Part shown: positions 1-6,727 of the stretch, one piece after another | Position numbering within the stretch: the stretch's first letter is position 1 | How the letters are laid out: every line of letters begins with the position of its first letter | Source of the DNA: an uncultured Collinsella sp. | Lineage (GTDB): Bacteria; Actinomycetota; Coriobacteriia; Coriobacteriales; Coriobacteriaceae | DNA: 10,637 nt | Assembly (NCBI GenBank): GCA_934654515.1 | Contig: CAKUGA010000043.1 | Coordinates: 1-10,637, forward strand | Direction: 5' to 3' | The notes under the pieces: model-generated | What the model was told of the DNA's origin: nothing | The model's database searches: none | Seen by the model: the letters and a program-made list of their open reading frames with translations, nothing else | Translations under genes and position numbers: made by a program

Positions 1-722
1 ATAGGGGCGGAATCGGCAGCGGTGGCCGAAACGATGATGGTGTAGTCGAGCGCACCGTGCTGAGCGAGGGTCTCGCGAATGTTGGCAACCGTAGAGGCCT
101 TCTGGCCGATGGCGACATAGATGCAGACCATGCCCTTGCCGCGCTGGTTGAGGATAGCGTCGATGGCGATGGCGGTCTTACCGGTCTTACGGTCGCCGAT
201 GATAAGTTCACGCTGACCGCGGCCGATAGGCACCATGGAGTCGATAGCGAGCAGGCCGGTCTGAACCGGCTCGCACACCGGGGTACGGTCGATGACACCG
301 GGGGCCTTGAACTCGATGGGACGACGGTGCGTGGCGACAATGTCACCCAAACCGTCGATAGGCTGGCCGAGCGGATTGACGACGCGGCCGAGCATGGCGC
401 GGCTCACGGGGATATCCATAATGCGGCCAGTGGTGCGGCACTCGTCGCCTTCCTTGATGGAGTCGACGGCACCAAACAGAACGGCGCCGACCTCGTCACG
501 GTCAAGGTTCTGGGCAAGGCCGAAGACGGTCTCACCGGTATCGGAGCTCTTGAACTCCAGAAGCTCGCCTGCCATGGCGCTCTTGAGGCCGGAGACGCGC
601 GCGATGCCGTCGCCTACCTCGTCGACCGTTGAAACCTCATGCGTATCGACCGTCGCGGAGAGGCTCGTGAGCTGCTCCTGCAGTTTCTTGGCGATATCCT
701 GGGCATTGAGGGTTTCGGACAT
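1..722 (-). CDS. atpA: ATP synthase F1 subunit alpha (partial, C-terminal half beyond window)
   Basis: The F1 alpha subunit alternates with beta in the catalytic hexamer and carries the non-catalytic nucleotide sites. The first 240 codons are present; the family runs to about 500-550 residues, so the rest lies past the left edge. Visible parts are the N-terminal helix (about 1-25), the beta-barrel with [11 protein letters not shown] (36-46), [14 protein letters not shown] (111-124), the Walker A loop GDRKTGKT (176-183) and [19 protein letters not shown] (190-208). The third P-loop position is Lys where many bacteria have Gln; I recall Lys in other actinobacterial alpha subunits, which fits the proposed lineage. 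The ATG start is strongly supported: GGAGGTGA lies 6 bases upstream, inside the end of atpH, and the atpH stop and this start overlap as TAATG. Translation of the two is therefore probably coupled. No frameshift is seen in the part present. Confidence 0.98.
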   Translation of the reverse strand, partial: MSETLNAQDIAKKLQEQLTSLSATVDTHEVSTVDEVGDGIARVSGLKSAMAGELLEFKSSDTGETVFGLAQNLDRDEVGAVLFGAVDSIKEGDECRTTGRIMDIPVSRAMLGRVVNPLGQPIDGLGDIVATHRRPIEFKAPGVIDRTPVCEPVQTGLLAIDSMVPIGRGQRELIIGDRKTGKTAIAIDAILNQRGKGMVCIYVAIGQKASTVANIRETLAQHGALDYTIIVSATAADSAP

Positions 723-1198
723 TAGGCTTCACCTCCGTACGAATTAGCAGAGTTTGCGAGGGTCTCCTGCGCGATGCGCAGCTGCGTCTTGACCGAAATG
801 TCACGACGCTCGCCGCGGGCCTCGAGCACCAGGCCGCCCACGATAGACGGGTCGACCTGCTCGATAAGGAATACCTTGCGGCCGAAGTCCTGCTCGCATT
901 TCTTAGTGATGGTTTGACGCAGCTCGTCGTCGAGCGGGATCGCCGTGGTGACGGTCACGCCCACTACATCCTCGTCTTCCTCGGCAACATACTTAAAGGC
1001 AGCTGCCACCTTGGGAAGAAGGTCGAGCTGGTCGCGCTTGGACATGGTGTCGAGCACGGCGATGATCTCGGGGCTGGCGCTAGCCAGGCGCTCGATCATC
1101 TCGAGGTCCTCGAACACATGGTTCTCGGCCTTGGCGGCTTCCAGAAGGGAGCGCGCGTAGGTCTCGAGCACCTTGTCCTGATAGCGGCTAGTCGGCAT
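722..1198 (-). CDS. atpH: ATP synthase F1 subunit delta
   Basis: The delta subunit (OSCP equivalent) sits on top of F1 and joins the alpha N-termini to the peripheral stalk made by b. The protein has 158 residues, slightly short for the family (usually about 175-185); the shortening seems to lie in the N-terminal helical domain. Family hallmarks are YARSLLEAA (14-22), [13 protein letters not shown] (81-93), and near the C-terminus [16 protein letters not shown] (115-130) followed by [14 protein letters not shown] (134-147). The ATG lies inside the last codons of atpF (11-base overlap) and the TAA shares one base with the atpA start, so coupled translation along the operon is likely. It is a separate gene and not a b-delta fusion of the kind known in mycobacteria. 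Confidence 0.96.
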   Translation of the reverse strand: MPTSRYQDKVLETYARSLLEAAKAENHVFEDLEMIERLASASPEIIAVLDTMSKRDQLDLLPKVAAAFKYVAEEDEDVVGVTVTTAIPLDDELRQTITKKCEQDFGRKVFLIEQVDPSIVGGLVLEARGERRDISVKTQLRIAQETLANSANSYGGEA

Positions 1199-1790
1199 TC
1201 AGGCTACCTGCTTCCTGGATGTAGCGCTCGATGAGCTTCTTCTGCTCGGCCTCGTCCTCGAGTGCCTCGCCCACGATCTTGGTGGCGACGGCAACGGACA
1301 GGTCGGCGATGGAGCTCGCGGCACCGGCGTAGATGGACTTGCGCTCGTCCTCGACGGTCGTGTGGGCCTTGGCGATAATCTCCTCGGCCTCCTTGTGAGC
1401 GGCCTCGATGATGCGGGCGCGCTCGGACTCGGCGTCCTTACGGGCCTCGAGAACGATATCGGCAGCCTGACGACGGGCGTCAGTGACAATCGAGTCGGAC
1501 TCAGCGCGCTTGGCGATAGCCTCCTGCTTGGTCTTCTCGGCCTCGTCGAGGCTCTCCTCGATCTTCTTGCCGCGCTCCTCCATGGTTTTCATGATGCCCG
1601 GCAGGGCGACCTTGGCCAGCACGATCCAGATGATCAGGAAGGCGATAAGCGCCGGGATGAACTCCGCCATCTTAGGGATGAGGATGTCCGCACCGGCGGC
1701 GCCGTCCTCGGCGAACGCGGAAACCGGCATAAGCAGCGCGGCCGCGGACGCGGAGAGTGCGATCGCGCTCTTCTGGGATGAAAGATTCAT
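1188..1790 (-). CDS. atpF: ATP synthase Fo subunit b with signal-peptide-like N-terminus
   Basis: Subunit b forms the peripheral stalk: one membrane helix followed by a long cytoplasmic helix that dimerises and binds delta. The protein has 200 residues. The usual membrane helix is at about 43-62 (EFIPALIAFLIIWIVLAKVA). A long charged coiled-coil region with MEERGKKIEESLDEAEKTK (70-88) follows and runs to about residue 180. Unusually, another hydrophobic segment precedes it: residues 1-27 contain one Lys, a run of Ala/Leu/Ser and an AFA-ED junction (25-29) that looks like a signal peptidase I site. The b subunits I know best start directly with the membrane anchor. The ATG has GGAG 8 bases upstream, 15 bases after the atpE stop, and no other in-frame Met precedes the anchor. 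The first segment could be cleaved or could be a second membrane helix; the sequence does not decide. Confidence 0.95.
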   Translation of the reverse strand: MNLSSQKSAIALSASAAALLMPVSAFAEDGAAGADILIPKMAEFIPALIAFLIIWIVLAKVALPGIMKTMEERGKKIEESLDEAEKTKQEAIAKRAESDSIVTDARRQAADIVLEARKDAESERARIIEAAHKEAEEIIAKAHTTVEDERKSIYAGAASSIADLSVAVATKIVGEALEDEAEQKKLIERYIQEAGSLNAD

Positions 1791-1805
1791 ACTTGACGCT
1801 CCGTG

Positions 1806-2000
1806 CTATTTAACGATCAGCGCGACAACGAAGCCGATCAGAGCCAGAGCCTCGCCGAAGGCGGAGCCCATGATGAAGACGGTGAACACGCGGCCCTGGA
1901 CCTCAGGCTGACGGGCCATAGCACCCGTAGCACCCAGAGCAGACAGGCCGATAGCAAGACCAGCGCCGATAACACCGAGACCGTAACCGATAACTCCCAC
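1806..2000 (-). CDS. atpE: ATP synthase Fo subunit c
   Basis: Subunit c is the proteolipid of the membrane rotor ring. It has 64 residues, shorter than the usual 70-85. Helix 1 (about 3-27) is glycine-rich (GYGLGVIGAGLAIG, 5-18), the polar loop is ARQPE (29-33), and helix 2 (about 38-63) carries the ion-binding glutamate E50 in SAFGEALALIG. Aligned by eye on the ARQPE loop with Na+-binding c subunits such as that of Ilyobacter, the position of their Gln32 is I17 and of their Ser66 is A51. The Na+ ligands are therefore absent and a proton-driven ring is inferred. The start is GTG with AGGAGG 4 bases upstream; an in-frame TAA at 2025-2027 with no start codon in between makes this the only start. 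A 123-base gap with a small hairpin separates it from atpB. Confidence 0.95.
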   Translation of the reverse strand: MGVIGYGLGVIGAGLAIGLSALGATGAMARQPEVQGRVFTVFIMGSAFGEALALIGFVVALIVK

Positions 2001-2016
2001 GATTCCTCCTTTGTCG

Positions 2017-2036
2017 TGCGTGTCTTATTTCACGCA
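2017..2036 (-). promoter_or_regulatory. Hairpin just upstream of the atpE ribosome binding site
   Basis: TGCGTG (2017-2022) pairs with CACGCA (2031-2036) around an 8-base AT-rich loop, ending six bases before the AGGAGG (2005-2010). It lies in the 123-base atpB-atpE spacer, the longest gap inside the operon. A role in setting the high translation of subunit c, as known for the atpE initiation region of Escherichia coli, is inference by analogy. Confidence 0.4.
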
Positions 2037-2123
2037 GGATAACCTTTTTATAACTGCCGGGCTCCATGGGTACGGGCACCGGCGGTTTAACGAATTGCTT
2101 ACCTTTAAGGCGCGAGCGGAAGA

Positions 2124-2927
2124 CTACTCCTCCTCCGCGACCTCCTCTGCCTCGGAGACATACACGGCGGTAAGGACCGTGAAGACGTAAGCCTGGATGG
2201 CGCCGACCACAAGCTCGATCGCATAGATCAGGATGAGGATGGCAAGCCAGGCAAGCGAAGGCAGGGCGCCGACGGCGTGGGCCGCGGAAACCTGCTGAAG
2301 CAGCGGCTGCATGAACATGCTCGCCATGATGGCGAACGAGCCCATGACCACGTGTCCTGCGAACATGTTGCAGAACAGACGGACGGCGAGCGTGATGAGG
2401 CGCAGGAAGGTCGAGAAAAGCTCGACGACCCACACAAGCACGTTCATCGGGAAGCTCACACCCTGCGGAGCGAGGCTCTTGATGTAGCCGATCACGCCGT
2501 GAGCCTTGCATCCGTAGTAGATGAAGTACACGAAGGCGAAGATGGCGAGCGCGGCGGTGGAGCCGATTGCACCGGTACCGGGCTTCATTCCCGGGATCAG
2601 GCCGATCATGTTATTGATCAGGATGAACAGGAAAAGCGAGCACAGGAACGGGAAGTGCTTCTTCCAGTTCTCACCCACGACGCCCTTGCCGATATCGTTC
2701 TCGACGTACTCGATGATGTACTCGAAACCGTTGACGAAGAAGCCCTTGGGAACCAGGGTCTGCTTCTTCTTGAACACGGCCAGGACGATCAGGAGCACGA
2801 TCGTGGAGACGATCAGCCAAAACGAGTACTGCGTGATGCCGCAGCTCAGATCGCCCACGACAGGGGTGGAGCTGAACTCGCTGACCAGATGATTAATCTC
2901 ATCAGGCAGCTTTTCAAAAATTTCCAC
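2124..2927 (-). CDS. atpB: ATP synthase Fo subunit a
   Basis: Subunit a is the stator that provides the two half-channels for ions next to the c ring. It has 267 residues with several strongly hydrophobic helices (about 35-52, 94-112, 123-139, 163-182, 184-205, 225-256). The hallmark is the helix with LRLITLAVRLFCNMFAGH (175-192), where R183 corresponds to the essential arginine (R210 in Escherichia coli). The C-terminal IQAYVFTVLTAVY (244-256) is also typical of the family, and the tail is very acidic. The start is GTG, 3 bases after the stop of the small membrane protein upstream, with GAAAGG 6 bases before it; that Shine-Dalgarno lies within the end of the preceding gene. No oddities were seen. 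Confidence 0.97.
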   Translation of the reverse strand: MEIFEKLPDEINHLVSEFSSTPVVGDLSCGITQYSFWLIVSTIVLLIVLAVFKKKQTLVPKGFFVNGFEYIIEYVENDIGKGVVGENWKKHFPFLCSLFLFILINNMIGLIPGMKPGTGAIGSTAALAIFAFVYFIYYGCKAHGVIGYIKSLAPQGVSFPMNVLVWVVELFSTFLRLITLAVRLFCNMFAGHVVMGSFAIMASMFMQPLLQQVSAAHAVGALPSLAWLAILILIYAIELVVGAIQAYVFTVLTAVYVSEAEEVAEEE

Positions 2928-2930
2928 GAC

Positions 2931-3248
2931 TTACCTTTCGACCTCATGAGGATCTCGCAGCGCCTTGGCGACGCGAACCGTGCAGGCGGCCATAAAGGCC
3001 ACGAAGCCGATCGCCTCGCCCAGGAGGAACATGCGAAATGCCTCTCCGAACAACGCAAACACAACCAAGGTGAAGACGAGCAGGGCGATTGCCGAGACCG
3101 CCAGACTCACCATGCCCTTGAGCATGTCCGCATTCTGCTTATCGTCAAGAACCGGCTTGAGCGTAAAGACAAAGGGAAGGAAGGCAATTGCGCCCGCGAT
3201 GGCGCCTGCAACGATAGCGAGCAGATCGGCTATCTGAAACACTGGCAT
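2931..3248 (-). CDS. atpI: Small three-helix membrane protein, AtpI-like (first gene of atp operon)
   Basis: This 105-residue hydrophobic protein has three likely membrane helices (about 8-30, 44-67, 75-95), a short polar loop KPVLDDKQNAD (31-41) and a basic/acidic C-terminal tail. Its place directly before atpB, 3 bases apart, is where bacteria carry atpI, whose product helps assemble the c ring. The similarity is positional and topological only; I see no firm sequence signature, so the symbol is tentative. The ATG is chosen because AAGGA lies 8 bases upstream and because the longer TTG start at 3317 would fall inside the promoter. If it is not AtpI, it is an uncharacterised small membrane protein co-expressed with the ATP synthase. 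Confidence 0.75.
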   Translation of the reverse strand: MPVFQIADLLAIVAGAIAGAIAFLPFVFTLKPVLDDKQNADMLKGMVSLAVSAIALLVFTLVVFALFGEAFRMFLLGEAIGFVAFMAACTVRVAKALRDPHEVER

Positions 3249-3303
3249 CCTCGCTTTCCTTTTTAACGCTTCCCAGAACAGTTCCCGCCAAACATTGGTG
3301 ACT

Positions 3304-3331
3304 ATTGTACGAGCCAATCGCTAAAGTACAA
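3304..3331 (-). promoter_or_regulatory. Candidate promoter of the atp operon
   Basis: Reading the minus strand, a -35-like TTGTAC (3326-3331) is followed after 16 bases by a -10-like TACAAT (3304-3309, five of six consensus positions). The predicted start near 3297 gives a leader of about 50 bases before the atpI-like ATG. The -35 match is weak. A 6-bp inverted repeat AACCGA/TCGGTT (3330-3348) touches the -35 element and could be an operator, but could also be chance. Confidence 0.55.
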
Positions 3332-3445
3332 CCGAAAAAGCATCGGTTAATACGCAGCTGTACGTTTTCTTAAGACCCTCTTTATCCCGCAGGTAGGTAA
3401 TACGTTTTTCTCGAACCCTGCAGAGCAAAACGTCCATTAACTAAA

Positions 3446-3482
3446 GGTGCGCGCAGGCGTCTTCTGCTTGCCCGCGCGCACC
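3446..3482 (-). terminator. Stem-loop terminator after upp
   Basis: A 13-bp GC-rich stem (3446-3458 pairs with 3470-3482, one G-U pair in the minus-strand RNA) encloses an 11-base loop. It lies 41 bases after the upp stop. In the transcript it is followed by UUUAGUUAAU, a weak U-tract, so it probably ends the upp transcript, perhaps leakily. The rest of the spacer between upp and the atpI-like gene holds the atp promoter and two imperfect copies of TACGTTTTTCT-type sequence (3361-3370, 3401-3411) of unknown meaning. Confidence 0.65.
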
Positions 3483-3523
3483 ATTTCTTCGTATTTGCAG
3501 CCGCGGCCGTCTTAGCCCAACGA

Positions 3524-4171
3524 CTAGAGCGTGCCGTAGATGCGGTTGCCGGCGTCGCCCAGGCCGGGAACGATGTAGGCGGCCTCGTTGAGATGGTCGT
3601 CGATGGCGCAGGTATAGATATGCACATCTGGGTCCTTCTCGGTCAGCGACTTGAGACCCTCGGGGGCCGCGACGATGCACAGCATGCGAATGTCCTTGAC
3701 ACCGCGCTCGCGCAGGTAGCTGATGGCCATCTCGGCCGAACCGCCCGTGGCGAGCATGGGGTCGACGACCAGGCAGATGCGCTGGTCGATATCCTTGGGC
3801 ATCTTGCAGTAATACTCGTGCGGCTCGTGGGTGACCTCGTCGCGCTCCATGCCGATGTGGCCCACGCGAGCGGAGGGCACCAAGTCGAGAATGCCGTCGA
3901 CCATGCCAAGGCCCGCACGCAGGATGGGCACGATGGCGAGTTTCTTGCCGGCGAGCCGTTTGAACGTGGCGGTAGTGATGGGGGTCTCGACCTCAACGTC
4001 TTCCATAGGCAGGTCGCGCATGGCCTCGTAGCCGTCAAAAAGCGCGAGCTCGCGCACGAGCTGGCGGAACTGGTTGGTGCCGGTGTTTTTGTCGCGCAGG
4101 ATCGACAGCTTGTGCTGGACGAGCGGGTGATCGACAAGCGTCACGCGGGACGCATCGTAGGTGACGGTCAT
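3524..4171 (-). CDS. upp: Uracil phosphoribosyltransferase
   Basis: UPRT makes UMP from uracil and PRPP in pyrimidine salvage, in the cytoplasm. The 215 residues fit the family (about 208-210). Visible motifs are [16 protein letters not shown] (15-30), [13 protein letters not shown] (81-93), the PRPP-binding loop [12 protein letters not shown] (135-146) and the C-terminal uracil-binding segment [14 protein letters not shown] (201-214). The ATG is chosen because the protein then begins at the usual point and AAAGGGG lies 10 bases upstream; a longer TTG-initiated frame would add 20 residues unlike the family. glpK lies 123 bases upstream on the same strand, so upp may be read from the glpK transcript or from its own unrecognised promoter. 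No PyrR-type attenuator is recognisable. Confidence 0.97.
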   Translation of the reverse strand: MTVTYDASRVTLVDHPLVQHKLSILRDKNTGTNQFRQLVRELALFDGYEAMRDLPMEDVEVETPITTATFKRLAGKKLAIVPILRAGLGMVDGILDLVPSARVGHIGMERDEVTHEPHEYYCKMPKDIDQRICLVVDPMLATGGSAEMAISYLRERGVKDIRMLCIVAAPEGLKSLTEKDPDVHIYTCAIDDHLNEAAYIVPGLGDAGNRIYGTL

Positions 4172-4194
4172 GGGTTGATTGCCCCTTTCGTTGC

Positions 4195-4221
4195 GGCCGC
4201 AAAACGGCCTTGCTGACAAGG
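4195..4221 (-). other. Two overlapping hairpins in the glpK-upp spacer
   Basis: GGCCG/CGGCC (4195-4199 with 4205-4209, loop of 5) and CCTTG/CAAGG (4208-4212 with 4217-4221, loop of 4) share two bases. They therefore cannot both form fully. They sit just upstream of the upp Shine-Dalgarno. Neither has a U-tract, so they are not classical terminators. A structural or regulatory role is speculation. Confidence 0.3.
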
Positions 4222-4294
4222 CGCGCAGCAATGTTGCCGCCGCACGCCATGCATTAGTTTAGCGGTTTGTTGTATCGAGCAGCCCATCGCAGCC

Positions 4295-5836
4295 CTACTG
4301 TGCGGTACTGAGCGAGCGCCTGACTGCATCACGCCAGCCCGCAAGGTTTTGCTCGCGGCGCTCGGCGGACATGTGGGGAAGGAAGGTCCTAACGATCTGG
4401 GCATTTTGCTCCAGCTCTTCCAGGTCTTCCCAATAGCCGACGGCAAGACCCGCCAAGTACGCGGCACCGATTGCCGTGGTCTCCACCGTCTCGCATTGCA
4501 GCACGGGGATATCCAGCAGGTCGGCCTGGAATTGCATGATGAACTCGTTGCGCGAGGCACCGCCATCGACAGACAGGCGCTCAATCGAAAGCCCCACGTC
4601 CTGCTCCATGGCGCGCAGCACGTCGTAGCTCTGATATGCCATGGATTCGCAGGCGGCACGTACGATGGTCGCACGGCTCGAGGCGCCGGTCAGACCGCAC
4701 ACGATACCGCGAGCATGCGGGTCCCACCAGGGAGCACCCAAACCCGCAAAGGCGGGAACGAAGTAGCAGCCCTCGTTGTCGCTAATCGAAGCGGCGAGTT
4801 GTGCCGACTCGCTCACGCTCGAGATGATGCCCATGTTGTTGCGAAGCCAGTTCATCGTTGAGCCGGCGGCAAAAATAGAGCCCTCGAGCGCATAGCTGAC
4901 TTTGCCGTCCGCAGCGATACCGATGGTGGAGACCAGGCCATTCTTGGATTCGACGATCTCGTCGCCGGTGTTCATGAGCATAAAGCAACCCGTGCCATAG
5001 GTGTTTTTGGTCTGGCCGGGACGGAAACAGCAGTGGCCGAACAGCGACGCCTGTTGGTCACCCGCCACGCCCATGATGGGCGGCATGTTGGTCATGATGT
5101 CGCTCGCGACGCGGCCGTAGTCGCCCGAGCTCCAGCGAACCTCGGGCATCATGGAACGTGGAACGTCAAAGAGTGCCAGCAGGTCGTCGTCCCAATCGAG
5201 CGTATGGATATTAAAGAGTGCCGTGCGGCTGGCATTGGTGTAGTCGGTGGCAAAGACCTGGCCGCCGGTGAGGTTGTAGATGAGCCAGGTGTCGATGGTG
5301 CCAAACATGAGGTCGCCCGCCGCCGCGCTCTCGCGCGCGCCGTCGACGTTGTCGAGAATCCACTGCACCTTGGAGGCCGAGAAATACGGATCGAGCGTGA
5401 GCCCCGTGCGGGAGCGCACCAGCTCTTCTGCGCCCTGCTCGACCAGCTTGTCGATCAGGGGCGCGGTGCGGCGGCACTGCCATACGATGGCGTTATAGAT
5501 CGGCTGACCGCTCACGCGGTCCCAGACCACCGTGGTCTCGCGCTGGTTGGAGATGCCGATGGCGGCAATGCGGTCGGAGTGGATACCGCTCTTAAACTGG
5601 ACTTCCATCATGACCGCGATCTGGCTGGCAAGGACCGCCATGGGGTCTTGCTCCACCCAGCCGGGACGCGGGAAGCTGGTTTTGACGCTGCGACGTGCCT
5701 GCGCGACGATGCAGCCGTACTCGTCGACGATGGTCGCAAGTACCGAGGTGGTGCCGCAGTCGAGCGCCATGATGTAGGAACCGCCAAAGTCAAACGAGGC
5801 ATCTTCCATGCCCAGGCTGCCCAGATTCAACGACAT
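4295..5836 (-). CDS. glpK: Glycerol kinase
   Basis: GlpK phosphorylates glycerol to sn-glycerol 3-phosphate using ATP (FGGY carbohydrate kinase family). The 513 residues match the family apart from about 17 extra at the N-terminus. Motifs are the phosphate-binding DCGTTS (26-31, usually DQGTTS), NQRETT (97-102) with the glycerol-contacting Arg-Glu pair, DPYFSASKVQWIL (149-161, FGGY signature), the catalytic-base Asp260 in AGDQQASLFG, NTYGTGCFMLMNTG (278-291), PAFAGLGAPWWDP (361-373) and GAAYLAGLAVG (457-467). There is no His between PEVR (231-234) and AGDQQ, where many Firmicutes enzymes carry the His phosphorylated by HPr, so that PTS control is probably absent. ATG with AAAGG 8 bases upstream; an internal Met at 10 or 23 would give the conventional length. 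It begins 13 bases after the TsaC-type gene, suggesting one transcript. Confidence 0.97.
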   Translation of the reverse strand: MSLNLGSLGMEDASFDFGGSYIMALDCGTTSVLATIVDEYGCIVAQARRSVKTSFPRPGWVEQDPMAVLASQIAVMMEVQFKSGIHSDRIAAIGISNQRETTVVWDRVSGQPIYNAIVWQCRRTAPLIDKLVEQGAEELVRSRTGLTLDPYFSASKVQWILDNVDGARESAAAGDLMFGTIDTWLIYNLTGGQVFATDYTNASRTALFNIHTLDWDDDLLALFDVPRSMMPEVRWSSGDYGRVASDIMTNMPPIMGVAGDQQASLFGHCCFRPGQTKNTYGTGCFMLMNTGDEIVESKNGLVSTIGIAADGKVSYALEGSIFAAGSTMNWLRNNMGIISSVSESAQLAASISDNEGCYFVPAFAGLGAPWWDPHARGIVCGLTGASSRATIVRAACESMAYQSYDVLRAMEQDVGLSIERLSVDGGASRNEFIMQFQADLLDIPVLQCETVETTAIGAAYLAGLAVGYWEDLEELEQNAQIVRTFLPHMSAERREQNLAGWRDAVRRSLSTAQ

Positions 5837-5849
5837 CGCTTACACCTTT

Positions 5850-6593
5850 CTATTGCATCGGGTCGGACAGGACCCGTTCGATCTCTGATGCGGGAAGTGC
5901 GCCTTGGCGCAGGATCTGGAGCCCGCCGTGCTGAAACGACACGATGGTCGAGGCGTCGCGACACGGGGTCTCACCGGCGTCGACGGCAACATCGACCCCC
6001 TCCAGGATGCGACCCTCCACCGTGATAAAACTTGCCGGCGCGGGCGCGCCATGCGTGTTGGCGCTGGTGCAGGCAAGGGGGCTGCCACAGGCGCGAATGA
6101 GCGCCTGCACCACGGGCGAGGCCGAAGCGCGAAGTGCCACCGTGTCGTCGGCAGCGCGCATAAAGGTCGGCACGCAGGGGGCTGCCTTGACCACGATAGT
6201 CAGGGCTCCCGGCCAGCATCGTCGCGCGAGTATGCGGGCATCTTCCGGGATATCCACGCCATAGCGGTCGAGTGCTTCGACGCCATCGACCAGCCAAGCG
6301 ACGGTTTGCGTGAGTTCACGTTGCTTGAGAGTGAAGATACGGCGATAGCCGGTGCCGAGCGCAGGAACTGCGGCGCCATTGACGGCAGCCTGCGGATCGC
6401 GCGGCCACGATGGGAATTCGCTTGTATCTTGGGGCACGGCGTCCGAGAAGGCGTTGACTGCCACGGCGACACCGTAGACGGTCTCGGTCGGGATCAAAGC
6501 CAGGCCGCCGCGGCCGAGCACCTCGGCCGTGCGCTCGACGGCAAGCCGATGCGGCTCGCGCGTTCCCTCGTATACCCGATAGACCGTCTGCAT
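5850..6593 (-). CDS. tsaC: L-threonylcarbamoyladenylate synthase (YrdC/TsaC type) with an internal insertion
   Basis: The enzyme makes threonylcarbamoyl-AMP from Thr, bicarbonate and ATP for the t6A37 modification of ANN-decoding tRNAs. The 247 residues include GGLALIPTETVYGVAV (29-44), a KQR pair equivalent to the KGR of the family (90-92), RCWPGALTIVV (125-135), TVALRASASP (151-160) and CTSAN (175-179). The C-terminal Sua5 domain of the long form is absent. Between TVYGV and the RRIF strand there are about 43 residues where the family usually has about 14, giving a roughly 30-residue insertion rich in Ala, Pro and Ser. ATG with AAGGGG 11 bases upstream. In many bacteria this gene neighbours prmC; here hicAB separates them. 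It shares a probable transcript with glpK. The closely related HypF/YciO-type YrdC proteins are less likely given length and context. Confidence 0.88.
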   Translation of the reverse strand: MQTVYRVYEGTREPHRLAVERTAEVLGRGGLALIPTETVYGVAVAVNAFSDAVPQDTSEFPSWPRDPQAAVNGAAVPALGTGYRRIFTLKQRELTQTVAWLVDGVEALDRYGVDIPEDARILARRCWPGALTIVVKAAPCVPTFMRAADDTVALRASASPVVQALIRACGSPLACTSANTHGAPAPASFITVEGRILEGVDVAVDAGETPCRDASTIVSFQHGGLQILRQGALPASEIERVLSDPMQ

Positions 6594-6632
6594 GTGTATG
6601 CCAGCCCCTTACGCTCTGGTGCAAGTTTGTTT

Positions 6633-6663
6633 ACTGTAGGGCATTCTCGCACGAAACGTTCAA
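6633..6663 (-). promoter_or_regulatory. Weak candidate promoter upstream of the TsaC-type gene
   Basis: On the minus strand TTGAAC (6658-6663) and TACAGT (6633-6638) are separated by 19 bases, longer than ideal. The predicted transcript would start roughly 34 bases before the ATG. An 8-bp inverted repeat (6612-6619 and 6673-6680, CGCTCTGG/CCAGAGCG) flanks the site. Both observations are suggestive only. Confidence 0.35.
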
Positions 6664-6727
6664 CCTATTTGCCCAGAGCGCATGTTGGTTTGGTGAGCGG
6701 CTCTAGTAGTCGGTGAAAGTGAGGGGG

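Noticed and set aside
722..1790. Fused b-delta subunit as in mycobacteria
   Set aside because: atpF ends in its own TAG (1188-1190) and atpH has its own ATG in a different frame, so the two are separate overlapping genes.
2277..3266. Plus-strand open frame of about 330 codons opposite atpB and the atpI-like gene
   Set aside because: The translation is rich in Asp, Glu, His and Gln with no motifs, and the opposite strand carries clear ATP synthase genes.
2931..3317. Longer TTG-initiated form of the AtpI-like protein
   Set aside because: The extra 23 codons are charged and overlap the promoter; ATG 3248 has a good Shine-Dalgarno.
3524..4231. Longer TTG-initiated form of upp
   Set aside because: The additional 20 residues are not part of the UPRT family and read through the hairpins and the Shine-Dalgarno of the ATG start.
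5033..6025. Plus-strand open frame opposite glpK and the tsaC gene
   Set aside because: It lies across two well supported genes on the other strand and has no recognisable domain.
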